Of a stretch of 64,000 nucleotides of DNA, positions 18,211-27,705 are shown in pieces. The stretch spans positions 1 through 64,000 of the forward strand of contig NZ_JABASR010000014.1 in the NCBI RefSeq assembly GCF_016107525.1, given 5' to 3'. The notes under the pieces are model-generated. The model was not told where the DNA came from and made no database searches. It saw only the letters and a list, made by a program, of their open reading frames with translations. Numbering within the stretch: the first letter of the stretch is position 1; every line of letters begins with the position of its first letter. The position numbers and the translations under genes were made by a program. Source of the DNA: Psychrobacter aquimaris (GTDB lineage Bacteria > Pseudomonadota > Gammaproteobacteria > Pseudomonadales > Moraxellaceae).

Positions 18211-18266
18211 ATAATGAAATGCTAAGCTAACCTTTTTCCAAATGAAAATTATCTTCAATTTGTGGT

Positions 18267-18788
18267 TTAGCTCACCATATATTGACTAAACTCTTTACGC
18301 AATTTGGCAAGTTTTGGTGGTATGGCAAAGTTGCAATAAGCTTGTCCTGGGTTTCTATTGAAGAAATCTTGGTGGGTCTCTTCTGCTTGATAAAACTCAA
18401 CGGCTGGGTGTACTTCGGTGACCACATTGATGCCCATATCGCGCAGTTTATTGATGGTGCGGTCAATGGTCGGTTTTTGGGCTTCATCTGTGTAGAACAC
18501 AACGCTTCTATACTGGCTACCGACGTCATTGCCTTGACGATCCATTGTGGTGGGATCGTGGGTGGCAAAGAAAACATCCAGTATGACTTCTAATGGGACG
18601 ATAGAGTCATCGAACTCGACTTTGATGACTTCAACGTGCCCTGTATTGCCACTACAGACCGCTTCGTAATTGGCAGAAACAGCGTCACCGCCCATGTAGC
18701 CTGAGACGACAGATTGCACGCCTTTTACGGATAAAAATACCGATTCGGTGCACCAAAAACAGCCACCGCCTAAAATAATGGTTTGCAT
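18267..18788 (-). CDS. msrA: Peptide methionine-(S)-sulfoxide reductase
   Basis: Repairs oxidised methionine in proteins. The catalytic motif GGGCFWCTE places the nucleophile at C10. Other conserved blocks are SGYMGG (31-36), ATHDPTTMDRQGNDVGSQYRS (not listed in full) and a C-terminal PGQAYCNFAIPPKL. The length of 173 residues fits a single-domain cytosolic MsrA with no fused MsrB. AGGA upstream of the ATG supports the start. Confidence 0.95.
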   Translation of the reverse strand: MQTIILGGGCFWCTESVFLSVKGVQSVVSGYMGGDAVSANYEAVCSGNTGHVEVIKVEFDDSIVPLEVILDVFFATHDPTTMDRQGNDVGSQYRSVVFYTDEAQKPTIDRTINKLRDMGINVVTEVHPAVEFYQAEETHQDFFNRNPGQAYCNFAIPPKLAKLRKEFSQYMVS

Positions 18789-18991
18789 AATTCTTCCTGT
18801 TTTTATAAATATAAAATACCAGCCAAGTGATGTTTACTTAGCAATACCTATTTAGCTTAGCAGGGCATCTGACCGCGATAAGTAACAAACAGTAATGTTA
18901 TAATGAGCTTTTGCTACGTCGTGCCGCTTTCAGCTAGTAATGACAAGCAAGACCATCAATTATCTCCTAATTTAAGTTCTATTATCACAAA

Positions 18992-19780
18992 ATGAGTCGC
19001 ACCATGAGTCAATCTAAGCCTGCTATTGTTAAGCATGACACCTTATTTACCACGCCACTCGATAAAGCGTCGCGTTTCTCCTTTGATGAGCAAGTGGTGG
19101 CTTGTTTCCCTGATATGATTCGTCGTAGTGTTCCCGGTTATGGTCAGGTACTGGCGATGTTGCCCATATTTGCTCGACGTCATTGTAAGTATCGTCAACA
19201 GAGCGATAGTGGTCAGCGCGTCAGTCGAGTGTATGATTTGGGTTGTTCACTTGGCGCAGCAAGTATGGCGTTGGCGGGTGAGTTTGAGCCGCAAGATTTG
19301 CAAATTAAAGCGATTGATATCTCACCAGCGATGACGACCGAAGCGACTACTTTACTGGCTGATAACTATCCAGAGCATAATATTGAAGTCCTCACTGCGG
19401 ATATTCGTGATGTCGAGCTTGAGCCGTGCGATATGGTGATTTTAAACTTAACCTTACAGTTTTTACCCGCCGCCGATAGAGTCGCAGTGTTAGAGAAAAT
19501 TTATGCGGCATTAAGCGAAGGTGGCATACTGGTCTTGACTGAAAAAACCCATGCCTTTGATGAGCAATATGACGCGTGGTTGGTTGAGCGTTATTATGAC
19601 TTTAAACGTGCTAATGGGTATACCGAGATGGAAATCAGTGGCAAACGTAATGCATTAGAAAACGTTCTTATTACTGATACATTAGATGAGCATCATGCAC
19701 GGCTAGATCAAGTTGGCTTTAAACGTCATCTGACGTGGTTTCAGTTTTTAAACTTTGTCTCAATTGTGGTGTTTAAGTAG
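18992..19780 (+). CDS. cmoA: Carboxy-S-adenosyl-L-methionine synthase
   Basis: Makes carboxy-SAM from SAM and prephenate, the donor that CmoB uses to build 5-carboxymethoxyuridine at the tRNA wobble position. It has [22 protein letters not shown], the SAM motif [12 protein letters not shown] and NLTLQFLP, all typical of CmoA. ATG 19004 is an alternative start; neither has a strong ribosome binding site. cmoB normally lies next door but here begins 2.7 kb downstream, beyond an unrelated gene. Confidence 0.95.
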   Translation: MSRTMSQSKPAIVKHDTLFTTPLDKASRFSFDEQVVACFPDMIRRSVPGYGQVLAMLPIFARRHCKYRQQSDSGQRVSRVYDLGCSLGAASMALAGEFEPQDLQIKAIDISPAMTTEATTLLADNYPEHNIEVLTADIRDVELEPCDMVILNLTLQFLPAADRVAVLEKIYAALSEGGILVLTEKTHAFDEQYDAWLVERYYDFKRANGYTEMEISGKRNALENVLITDTLDEHHARLDQVGFKRHLTWFQFLNFVSIVVFK

Positions 19781-19852
19781 GGTTGTTTGAATAAACAATA
19801 GAAGCTGATCTTACTTTTATTGTGTTAATCTGAATAGATACTTATTTTATCG

Positions 19853-19872
19853 GTGCGCTTGGCTTGGCGCAC
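19853..19872 (+). other. Hairpin in the leader of the 795-residue gene
   Basis: Inverted arms GTGCGC/GCGCAC with an 8-base loop, without a T-run, 26 bases before the ATG of the nuclease-like gene. It could affect translation or mark old cmoA-cmoB spacer sequence. Confidence 0.4.
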
Positions 19873-19897
19873 TCTACTGGGTTACTGAGTTGAAACT

Positions 19898-22285
19898 ATG
19901 GATGAGATTCGATTAGATATTAAACTTAGACCTATAAGATTCTTATTTCTTGTAAAACCTAACGATAAGAAAAATCTAGAAAAAGTGTTTCAGATAAATA
20001 CGCTGTTATGGGGTGGAAAATATAATCCTATAGTTCCATATTTCAAAAGAGTACCTAAGTGGTGGGGAAGCGACCATAAGACATACAACGCAACGAAAAT
20101 ATTGAATGATTATCTTGACTTTTTTGAACCTGATTTTATTGTCGAAACAGAAGAAGGTATGACAAAAGACTTTGTTTTTGATAAAGAAAGGGTTTTACAA
20201 ATTGATGATTTGCTTAGTGTTGATGAACACGGATTAGATGATAAGTATGGGCTTACAGTATATGACTTATACGTAGATCTTTACGAAAAGAAGTATCAGT
20301 TCGAAAGACGTCATAAAGTAAATATTGTAAATGTCACTTCAGAGAATAAGAAGAATCAATTATTTACATCTTGTATTTTCGGTTCATTTAGCAAGTCACC
20401 TGAATTATCTTATTTCGAAGAAGGTTTTATAGATGTTTTTGATCCGAAAAAAGTAGAGCTGAATGATATTTCATTAATAGAACTATATCAGGGCAGTAAC
20501 CTTTCACCACTTGATGCCACTCATGCAGATATAGATATTCAATATCATCAATCATCGCCTGATGCAAGATTATTCATATTTGACTTAGAAGCTCCTAGAG
20601 ATCTAATCGATTATTGGAACTTACGTATTATCTATAAGAATATTGTTGCTATACCTATGCAGTGGATAGCAGAGCTAGCAGACTTCTGTAATGAGTTCAT
20701 ATCTGATAACTATCGTGCGCGTCCGCATCAAGAAGAATACTTTTTCAGAACAACTATCATGTTCTCTCGTTCCATTTCCGAAGATAAAGGTAGTGAAATT
20801 TATAACAAATATCTATCTGGTAACGAGAATAAGACCTTACTACAGTTTTGGTATCCAGATATTAGAGTTGATAAATCTGACAATCCTATGGATTTACAAA
20901 GGTCGATATTAACGTGCGAGCAAGTTAATAGAGATATTGCTTTAACATATGAGTATGAGAAGCCACAAATTCAATTTGATACGATAGCTCCTGATTTCAT
21001 AAAGAAAAAATATCATCATAAGCCGCTTTGGGCAAACGTGATAAATATTAAAGACTGGGGAAATCAAAGTCGGACTCTGACATGCTTTCCTACTAATTAC
21101 AGAAACCCTGTTTTTCCAAAATTTAATTATCATAGAGATTTCTTACTTCCTACAACTGAAGGCTTAACTATATTTCCTAAAAGTATTAATCGACAATATT
21201 GGAATTTACATAATGGTACAGAAGCTATTAACCAATGGTTAAGTAAATATGAGATTAAAGCAACTGTATCCGATGCTGGAAAATCCGTTCAACAAATCAT
21301 TGAAACAATTGGTGGTGTTCCTCAGTTATCTAGTTTGGCAAATAAAAATATTGTTGAACGACTCAATGATATGGCCAATAAACCGTTGACGAGGAGCATG
21401 CATGCGGAAGAATTTAAAAATAGGATTAATACGAAAAATAATAAAAAGCCAGCAAGTCGACTGGTTTCGCAAAAAATTGTACAGCTTGGTTTAGAGTTAA
21501 AATGTTCTAAATGTGATAGTTGGAATTGGTACGAGATCAATAACTTAAATTATGAACTATCATGTAACAGATGCTTGAAGTTTTTCAATTTTCCTATTTT
21601 GGATCCTTCTAATTCAAGCTTATCAAGATGGTCATATAGAGTGGTTGGTGCTTTTGCTTTACCTGATTATGCCAGAGGTGGATATGCTGCTTCATTAGCG
21701 ATTCATTTTTTCGTTAGAAAGGTTAGCTATTCTCATAGGCTTAATATTACATGGTCTAGTGGACAAGAACTAACGCTTCAGTCTGGAGAAAAAGCAGAAG
21801 CCGATTTTATCTTATGGGCACAAAGAGAAGGAATTGTAGGTTTAAATAAACCTACTAATATTGTTTTTGGAGAGGCAAAGAGCTTTGCAAAAGACGCCTT
21901 TAAAGATTCTGATATTCAAAAAATGAAACTTCTAGCAGAAACATTTCCTAAGCCAATTTTGGTTTTTGCAACGATGAAAAATTTTGACGAGTTTTCGGTG
22001 GATGAAGTTCAGCGATTAAGGAAGTTAGCTGACTGGGGACGTGGTTATGATAATAAAAATAAAGAAGTTAGAGCCTACGTCATGATTTTAACTGGTTTAG
22101 AGTTGTTTATGGATGGTTATGGAAGTCTTTCAAACGTATGGGAAGATAAGGGTGGAAAACATGCAGAACTTGCAAAAACAAGAAGAATGGATATTGATAA
22201 CTTAATTTTGTTAGCAGAAGCTACTCAAGAATTGTATTTGAATATGCCTTCTTATCATGAAGGACTTTACAATATTAAGCTATAA
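19898..22285 (+). CDS. Large zinc-ribbon and PD-(D/E)XK nuclease-like protein, candidate defence gene
   Basis: No named family recognised for the 795-residue whole. The N-terminus (about 9-50) has LRPIRFLFLV and LLWGGKYNPIVPYF, which looks like a conserved family signature. The middle is unassigned. A zinc ribbon follows: C536-x2-C539...C556-x2-C559. The C-terminal part fits a restriction-endonuclease fold: D636 in AEADFILW, then E659-A-K661 in VFGEAKS, a D-x22-E-x-K arrangement, followed by a helix and ILVFAT. Base use is AT-rich, with frequent AGA and ATA codons unlike the flanking cmo genes. It sits alone between cmoA and cmoB in the same direction. A DNA-targeting defence role is inferred, not shown. 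Confidence 0.72.
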   Translation: MDEIRLDIKLRPIRFLFLVKPNDKKNLEKVFQINTLLWGGKYNPIVPYFKRVPKWWGSDHKTYNATKILNDYLDFFEPDFIVETEEGMTKDFVFDKERVLQIDDLLSVDEHGLDDKYGLTVYDLYVDLYEKKYQFERRHKVNIVNVTSENKKNQLFTSCIFGSFSKSPELSYFEEGFIDVFDPKKVELNDISLIELYQGSNLSPLDATHADIDIQYHQSSPDARLFIFDLEAPRDLIDYWNLRIIYKNIVAIPMQWIAELADFCNEFISDNYRARPHQEEYFFRTTIMFSRSISEDKGSEIYNKYLSGNENKTLLQFWYPDIRVDKSDNPMDLQRSILTCEQVNRDIALTYEYEKPQIQFDTIAPDFIKKKYHHKPLWANVINIKDWGNQSRTLTCFPTNYRNPVFPKFNYHRDFLLPTTEGLTIFPKSINRQYWNLHNGTEAINQWLSKYEIKATVSDAGKSVQQIIETIGGVPQLSSLANKNIVERLNDMANKPLTRSMHAEEFKNRINTKNNKKPASRLVSQKIVQLGLELKCSKCDSWNWYEINNLNYELSCNRCLKFFNFPILDPSNSSLSRWSYRVVGAFALPDYARGGYAASLAIHFFVRKVSYSHRLNITWSSGQELTLQSGEKAEADFILWAQREGIVGLNKPTNIVFGEAKSFAKDAFKDSDIQKMKLLAETFPKPILVFATMKNFDEFSVDEVQRLRKLADWGRGYDNKNKEVRAYVMILTGLELFMDGYGSLSNVWEDKGGKHAELAKTRRMDIDNLILLAEATQELYLNMPSYHEGLYNIKL

Positions 22286-22479
22286 ATTAAGATCAGTTGC
22301 GCCATGGTTGATCTGACTCAGCAGGGGAAAAGGCGCCAATAAGGTTTTAAATAACATCGAGCAGCGCCACGCATATTTGCTCACCTTTAAAGCACTCCCA
22401 CCTTGAGGCTCATCCTCTTTTGTTCTAACTCTTTTAATTTTATTCATTTAAATAACAATCAATACGGTAACTTGCTTTT

Positions 22480-23529
22480 ATGCTCAACGACACTATTACT
22501 CACGCCGAACGCGAACTGTATTTAACTTTATTAGAGCTGGCTCAGCAGCAGCCGAGCGCTTACGAATGGCTGACGCGCTTACCAACATGGTTAAATGACA
22601 TCAAGGATAAAGCCAACTACGCGCATGCACCTGCTTATCAAGCGTCAGTCGCTCGTTTGCCAGAACTAACCGTCAATAACGTCGATCTGAACAGTGATGT
22701 CCTGACGATTGAGGCAAATCTTAGTGAGTCTCAGCGCAAACAAACAGTGGCATTATTAAAGCAGCTCATGCCGTGGCGCAAAGGGCCTTTTCAAATTGGT
22801 AGTGAAGAAGGCAATCCAATATTGATTGATACTGAATGGCACAGCGATTGGAAGTGGCAACGAGTCGCACCGCATTTGGGTAATTTAAAAGGTCGTCGCG
22901 TATTAGATGTGGGTGGTGGCTCTGGCTATCACGGCTGGCGTATGGCAGGGGCAGGAGCAGATACAGTCATTATCATTGATCCGTCATGCTTGTTTTATCA
23001 TCAGTTTATGGCGATTCGTCATTTTGTTGGCGCAGCAGACGCTCATACTCATGCTCATGGTACAGGCCGTTATCGTACTCATTATATTCCCGTGCCGCTT
23101 GAAGCATTGCCCGAGCATAGCCAATTATTTGACACCGTATTTAGCATGGGTGTGCTCTATCATCGCCAATCGCCGTTTGAGCATTTACAACAGCTTAAAG
23201 GGCAGTTGGTCAAAGGCGGTGAGTTGGTGCTTGAAACCTTGGTTATCGAAGGTGATGCCCATACGGTACTGGTGCCAAATGACCGCTATGCTCAGATGAA
23301 TAACGTGTATTTTTTACCATCAGTCGCGGCATTGACAGGCTGGCTAGAAAAAGCGGGATTCTCAGAGGTGCGTTGCGTGGATGTAGCAGTGACCTCGACG
23401 GAAGAGCAGCGTAAAACGGAATGGATGACTTATCATTCGTTAGCAGATTTTTTAGATCCTAATGACTCTAGCAAAACTCTTGAAGGCTATCCTGCTCCGA
23501 TGCGTGCGACCTTGATTGCCAAAAAATAG
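22480..23529 (+). CDS. cmoB: tRNA U34 carboxymethyltransferase
   Basis: Transfers the carboxymethyl group from carboxy-SAM to 5-hydroxyuridine 34 of tRNA. Matching features are GPFQIGSEEGNPILIDTEW (about 98-117 in pieces), the SAM motif RRVLDVGGGSGYHGWRM, and FDTVFSMGVLYHRQSPFEHL in part. 349 residues is a little longer than the E. coli enzyme. The ribosome binding site is weak. It lies 195 bases after the inserted nuclease-like gene. Confidence 0.95.
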   Translation: MLNDTITHAERELYLTLLELAQQQPSAYEWLTRLPTWLNDIKDKANYAHAPAYQASVARLPELTVNNVDLNSDVLTIEANLSESQRKQTVALLKQLMPWRKGPFQIGSEEGNPILIDTEWHSDWKWQRVAPHLGNLKGRRVLDVGGGSGYHGWRMAGAGADTVIIIDPSCLFYHQFMAIRHFVGAADAHTHAHGTGRYRTHYIPVPLEALPEHSQLFDTVFSMGVLYHRQSPFEHLQQLKGQLVKGGELVLETLVIEGDAHTVLVPNDRYAQMNNVYFLPSVAALTGWLEKAGFSEVRCVDVAVTSTEEQRKTEWMTYHSLADFLDPNDSSKTLEGYPAPMRATLIAKK

Positions 23530-23563
23530 CGTTATTACTTTATTACCATAAGGAACATGGATA

Positions 23564-24682
23564 ATGAAAATATCAAAGACTGTGATTATGACTACTATTA
23601 GCTTGTTATCGCTACCTGCTATGGCAAGTTACGGTACGCCATTTGAGGGTTGGGGCTTTGTGCAGGATGATTGGCAAGTGGTTTGTGATAATACCCTGAC
23701 TTGTCGAGCAGCAGGTTATGCAGAGGAGGATCAGTTTGATACGCCTGCCTCAATATTGCTAACAGCATTACCTAAAGTTTCTTTACCAAGTGCCACAGTA
23801 CAGTTTTTACCAGAGGTTCCAAAGCAGAATAATACCGAGGCTGAGCTTTGGTTAAATGGTAAGAACTATGGCGAGATACAGCCAGATGCGGACGGTTACG
23901 TCTATGATTTAAGTCCTCAGCAAACCAAGTACCTGATTAATCAAGCACGCCTAAATACGAATATAGAGATAAGAGTAGGCAGTGAGCGTTGGACAATCAG
24001 CGATAAAGGCATGAGTGCGGTATTGCTCAAGCTCGATGATGCACAAGGTCGTGTAGGGACACCGTTGGCACTGGTTAGTAAGAGCAGCCCACATCAGCAG
24101 ACACCCAAATCCGCTAAAGCGAAACCTGTGATTAAAAAAGTATATGCCTATGCTGACAACAAGCAACTGGACTCGTCAAAGCTAGTATATTTTCAAAAGA
24201 ATATAAATAAGTGGGTCGATATTGACGCTAAGCAACTTGTAGGCTCTGAAGATGATATGGGAGATTGTGAGTTGGTTAATCCAAAAACTGAAGCGTACCA
24301 ACGAATGCAAGAGTATGGTGCTGGTAGATTAGGTTGGGAATTTACAGCCGTGGATGCCAAGCATACGCTTGCTAGCCATCTATGCTGGCAAGGAGCCTAT
24401 AACGAAGGTTATGGTTATTGGCTGATAAATCATCGTACTCCAAGCGAGACAGTACTTATCACCACAGCAGGCAGTGAATATTCTGATGGAGAGATTTGGG
24501 CGATGCATAAAGATCGAGGCGTTGGTGATTGCTGGAGTCGTGCGATATGGATTTGGAATGGTAAAACGTTTGCTAAGAGCGAAGAGGTAACGACGGGCAT
24601 GTGCCGAGGTTTTGCTGGTGGGGCATGGGACTTACCAACTTACGTGAGTGCAGTCGTAAAAAATGATAGCAAGGCTCAGTGA
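23564..24682 (+). CDS. DUF1176 domain secreted protein
   Basis: Exported protein of 372 residues with a signal peptide (about 1-21, ending AMA). The DUF1176 family is recognised from DDWQVVCDNTLTCRAAGY near residue 29, WTISDKGMSAVLLKLDDAQGR around 144-162, and the C-terminal GVGDCWSRAIWIWNG with MCRGFAGGAWDLP. Paired cysteines (C41/C47 and C-terminal ones) suggest disulphides. The function of the family is not known. AAGGA upstream supports the start. It follows cmoB by 34 bases, so read-through is possible. Confidence 0.85.
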   Translation: MKISKTVIMTTISLLSLPAMASYGTPFEGWGFVQDDWQVVCDNTLTCRAAGYAEEDQFDTPASILLTALPKVSLPSATVQFLPEVPKQNNTEAELWLNGKNYGEIQPDADGYVYDLSPQQTKYLINQARLNTNIEIRVGSERWTISDKGMSAVLLKLDDAQGRVGTPLALVSKSSPHQQTPKSAKAKPVIKKVYAYADNKQLDSSKLVYFQKNINKWVDIDAKQLVGSEDDMGDCELVNPKTEAYQRMQEYGAGRLGWEFTAVDAKHTLASHLCWQGAYNEGYGYWLINHRTPSETVLITTAGSEYSDGEIWAMHKDRGVGDCWSRAIWIWNGKTFAKSEEVTTGMCRGFAGGAWDLPTYVSAVVKNDSKAQ

Positions 24683-24810
24683 GTGATATTTTTATAGGAA
24701 TGATTGACACACTATAAAGTGAAGCCGTCATGAGCCATGCATTTTTTAATTGACCATTTCCCCGTCTATTTATCAGTGGCAGGCTAGGTGTTTATTACCT
24801 ATCATTGACA

Positions 24811-24826
24811 GTGAGGACACGCCCTA
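24811..24826. repeat. Stand-alone copy of the MITE-like right end
   Basis: GTGAGGACACGCCC followed by TA matches the right terminus of the two MITE-like elements at 25382-25540 and 48455-48664. No matching body or left end is visible, so it is a remnant or a related element. Confidence 0.5.
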
Positions 24827-24838
24827 GTTATATAAAAA

Positions 24839-25057
24839 TTATATCAACCATCTTTTAAAAGCGACTTCCAACAATAACTTGAGTAAGAAGCCTACAAACC
24901 CTGCGCCTAATGCTAAGAAGATCCAAAATGTCCCCGCGCGCCCAGCTTGAGATTCTTTAGAAATATCCCACATAATAAAAAACAAGAAGGCGATGAAGAT
25001 TGGCAATAAAACGTACAGTCCCCAACTGGTGACGGTACTAGCAGCAATAGCAAACAT
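24839..25057 (-). CDS. DUF2788 small membrane protein
   Basis: 72-residue protein with two membrane helices (about 12-30 and 44-64) separated by the polar loop WDISKESQAGRAGT, which is typical of DUF2788. Function unknown. AGGA lies upstream of the ATG. It stands alone, facing away from argS. Confidence 0.8.
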   Translation of the reverse strand: MFAIAASTVTSWGLYVLLPIFIAFLFFIMWDISKESQAGRAGTFWIFLALGAGFVGFLLKLLLEVAFKRWLI

Positions 25058-25381
25058 GGCATAATCCTATAAAATAGCAACGCTGCCTCTATTCACCTCT
25101 ATTATTTTATTGTTCTTCTGATAATCGTTACCCTCAGAGTGATGTATCGCCATTCATAAAATAAGCGATAATCTATAAAATAAATAAGAAATAAGTAGGC
25201 AGCAATACAAACCGTTATTATAACGTGGAAGCGAGCAGGTATAAACTGCTGCTAAGTATGAGGCAACAGTAACGCTACAATTTGCAGGGCTGACTGATCA
25301 GTATCAGTTCTAAATCCCAATCTATTGAGTCCATCTCAATCTTCTTTATAGTGAACGAGAGCACAGACAAGCCTATTAGTA
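25058..25381. other. Gene-free AT-rich stretch
   Basis: Intergenic DNA between DUF2788 and the MITE-like element; it should contain the DUF2788 promoter. Nothing else recognised. Confidence 0.4.
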
Positions 25382-25540
25382 TGGCTCGCCCTCAATTCAA
25401 TCGATTATCCTCTAAATGGTTAAATTTTGCCAAACTTCGTCAAACAGCTTATTAATATCTCAATATTATTTGTGCTACTTTTCTTATTTGACGGCAATTT
25501 ATCTCATTTTTATCACCATTTTTAAAATGAGGACACGGCC
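25382..25540. mobile_element. MITE-like element, copy B (159 bp)
   Basis: Matches copy A (48455-48664) along nearly its whole length. It shares AAATGG-TAAATTTTG, the CAAAC-TCGTCAAA block and the right end ATCACCATTTTTAAAATGAG followed by GACAC. It is flanked by TA on both sides, has no coding region, and lacks the five 10-bp repeats of copy A, which accounts for the 51-bp length difference. It lies upstream of argS. Confidence 0.75.
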
Positions 25541-25773
25541 TAGTCACCTCAATTATTAGTATTAACTGTCATAACCGTAAGATTTTAGTGCTAATTTTGG
25601 TGCAAATGGTGCAATACAGGGCAAAGATTGTTATATTTACAGGTTACTTATCTTTTTGTATTATTTTACTCCCTGTAATGTCGGTCGCTATTATAATAGG
25701 CAGTTATCGGCTGCTCACATTCGCCACATTTTTATACCGTTTTTGTTGTTTATTTAACCGAGTTCAAATCCTT

Positions 25774-27603
25774 ATGTCACAAGCCCAAATTGATACACTT
25801 GCATCACTATTTAACGATGCGATTCAAACCCTACAAGCAGATGGTACCCTACCAGCTGACTGGCAAAATAATAGCCAAATCACCCGTACTAAAGACTTAA
25901 GCCACGGTGATTTTGCCAGTAATATTGCGCTGACAGCTGCCAAAGCTGCCAAGGCCAATCCACGTCAGCTTGCTGAAAAAATTGTCAATGCGCTGCCTGA
26001 AAACCAAGACATTCGCCAAGTGGAAATCGCAGGTCCAGGTTTTATTAACGTGTTCTTAAATGCGGAAGCCAAGTTTGCGGTATTAGATGATATCTTTGCA
26101 TTGCAAGATCGCTTTGGTTTAAGCGATCAGTTTGACGGGCAAAAAATTCAGGTTGAGTTTGTCTCTGCCAATCCAACGTCAAGTTTGCACGTTGGTCATG
26201 GTCGCGGTGCAGCGTTCGGTATGAGCGTGGCAAACCTGCTTGAAGCGATTGGTTATGATGTCACGCGTGAGTACTATGTCAACGATGCGGGTCGGCAAAT
26301 GGACATCTTGGCGACCAGTACCTATTTGCGTTATCTGGAAACCAATGGCGAGCAAATAATTTTCCCAGTTAATGGCTATCAAGGTGATTATGTCAGTGAC
26401 ATCGCCCAAACGTTAAAAGCGCAACACGGCGATCATTACGTTCATAGCTTTGCAGCAATCGCCAAAGATGTGCCAGCAGATGCTGAGTTTGAGATCAATG
26501 CGGACGGCGAAAAAACACTGCTAGCAGGTGACAAAGAAGCGCATATTGATGGTTTGATTGCCAACAGTAAAGCCTTACTTGGTGAGGGTTATGAGCTGTT
26601 TTTAAATGCGGCATTGAGCAGTATTTTAGCCGATATCAAGGATGACTTAAACGACTTTGGTGTGCGCTACGAGTGCTGGTTTAGCGAACGTTCTATTGAT
26701 AGCGAGATTGAGCCAGTCTTGCAAACCTTAGATGAAAAAGGCTACCTATACGAAAAAGACGGTAATATTTGGTTCAAATCAACCGATTTTGGTGATGAAA
26801 AAGACCGTGTGGTGCGCCGTGCCAATGGTCAATCTACTTATTTTGCTTCTGATATTGCATATCACAAAAACAAATTTGATCGTGGTTTTGATAAAGTGGT
26901 GAATGTTTGGGGTGCTGATCACCATGGTTATGTGCCACGCGTAAAAGCCGCTTTATTGGCTCTTGGTATTGATGCTGAGCGTTTAGATGTGGTGCTTGTG
27001 CAATTTGTTGCACTATGGCGTGGCAGTGAAAAAGTACAAATGTCCTCGCGTTCAGGTCAATTTGTCACCCTGCGCGATTTACGTACCGAAGTTGGTAATG
27101 ATGCAGCGCGTTTTTACTATGTCGCCCGTAAGCCTGAAGTGCATATTGATTTTGATTTGGAGCTGGCTAAATCACAAAGCAAAGACAATCAAGTGTATTA
27201 CATTCAGTATGCGCATGCCCGTGTTTGCCGAGTATTGGAAAAGCTACAGAACAGTGGTCTTGTGGTAGACGATGCAATTGGTTTAGAACATCAAAACTTA
27301 CTTAGCGCACCAAACGAAGATGAGCTAATTAAATTATTAGCAGGATATCCAGCGACATTATTGCGTGCCGCGACGGGTTATGAGCCGCATGTATTGACCA
27401 ATTATCTGAAAGAGTTGGCAGCGCTATTTCATGGTTGGTATGACAGCAATCGCATTTTACCAGTGAGCTTGACCTCAGGTGAGACACCAAGCTCGGATGA
27501 GATGGACTTGATGCAAGCCCGTTTGCGTTTGTCCAAAGCAGTACGCCAAGTATTGGCCAATGGTCTTAGTTTATTAGGGTTGTCGGCACCATCTAGCATG
27601 TAG
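25774..27603 (+). CDS. argS: Arginyl-tRNA synthetase
   Basis: Class I synthetase, 609 residues, that charges tRNA-Arg. The HIGH-type motif is LHVGHGRGAAFG (about residues 131-142). The KMSKS position reads VQMSSRSG, the degenerate form common in ArgRS. The N-terminal tRNA-binding domain has SHGDFASNIAL and the C-terminal end is a helical anticodon domain. The frame opens further upstream to 25588, but that part is a hydrophobic, non-homologous stretch, so I start at ATG 25774. The SPOR gene follows, as in relatives. Confidence 0.96.
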   Translation: MSQAQIDTLASLFNDAIQTLQADGTLPADWQNNSQITRTKDLSHGDFASNIALTAAKAAKANPRQLAEKIVNALPENQDIRQVEIAGPGFINVFLNAEAKFAVLDDIFALQDRFGLSDQFDGQKIQVEFVSANPTSSLHVGHGRGAAFGMSVANLLEAIGYDVTREYYVNDAGRQMDILATSTYLRYLETNGEQIIFPVNGYQGDYVSDIAQTLKAQHGDHYVHSFAAIAKDVPADAEFEINADGEKTLLAGDKEAHIDGLIANSKALLGEGYELFLNAALSSILADIKDDLNDFGVRYECWFSERSIDSEIEPVLQTLDEKGYLYEKDGNIWFKSTDFGDEKDRVVRRANGQSTYFASDIAYHKNKFDRGFDKVVNVWGADHHGYVPRVKAALLALGIDAERLDVVLVQFVALWRGSEKVQMSSRSGQFVTLRDLRTEVGNDAARFYYVARKPEVHIDFDLELAKSQSKDNQVYYIQYAHARVCRVLEKLQNSGLVVDDAIGLEHQNLLSAPNEDELIKLLAGYPATLLRAATGYEPHVLTNYLKELAALFHGWYDSNRILPVSLTSGETPSSDEMDLMQARLRLSKAVRQVLANGLSLLGLSAPSSM

Positions 27604-27705
27604 TTTTTTTCTAGTATATAGTAACTTTCTAACATGTAGTATGAGTATAGATGACTGCCAGCCATAATTTGATGATAGTTAGATTCAGTAGGGAGAACCA
27701 GATCC

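Noticed and set aside
25588-25773. N-terminal extension of argS by 62 residues
   Set aside because: Hydrophobic, unlike any ArgRS; the family-type N-terminus begins at ATG 25774.
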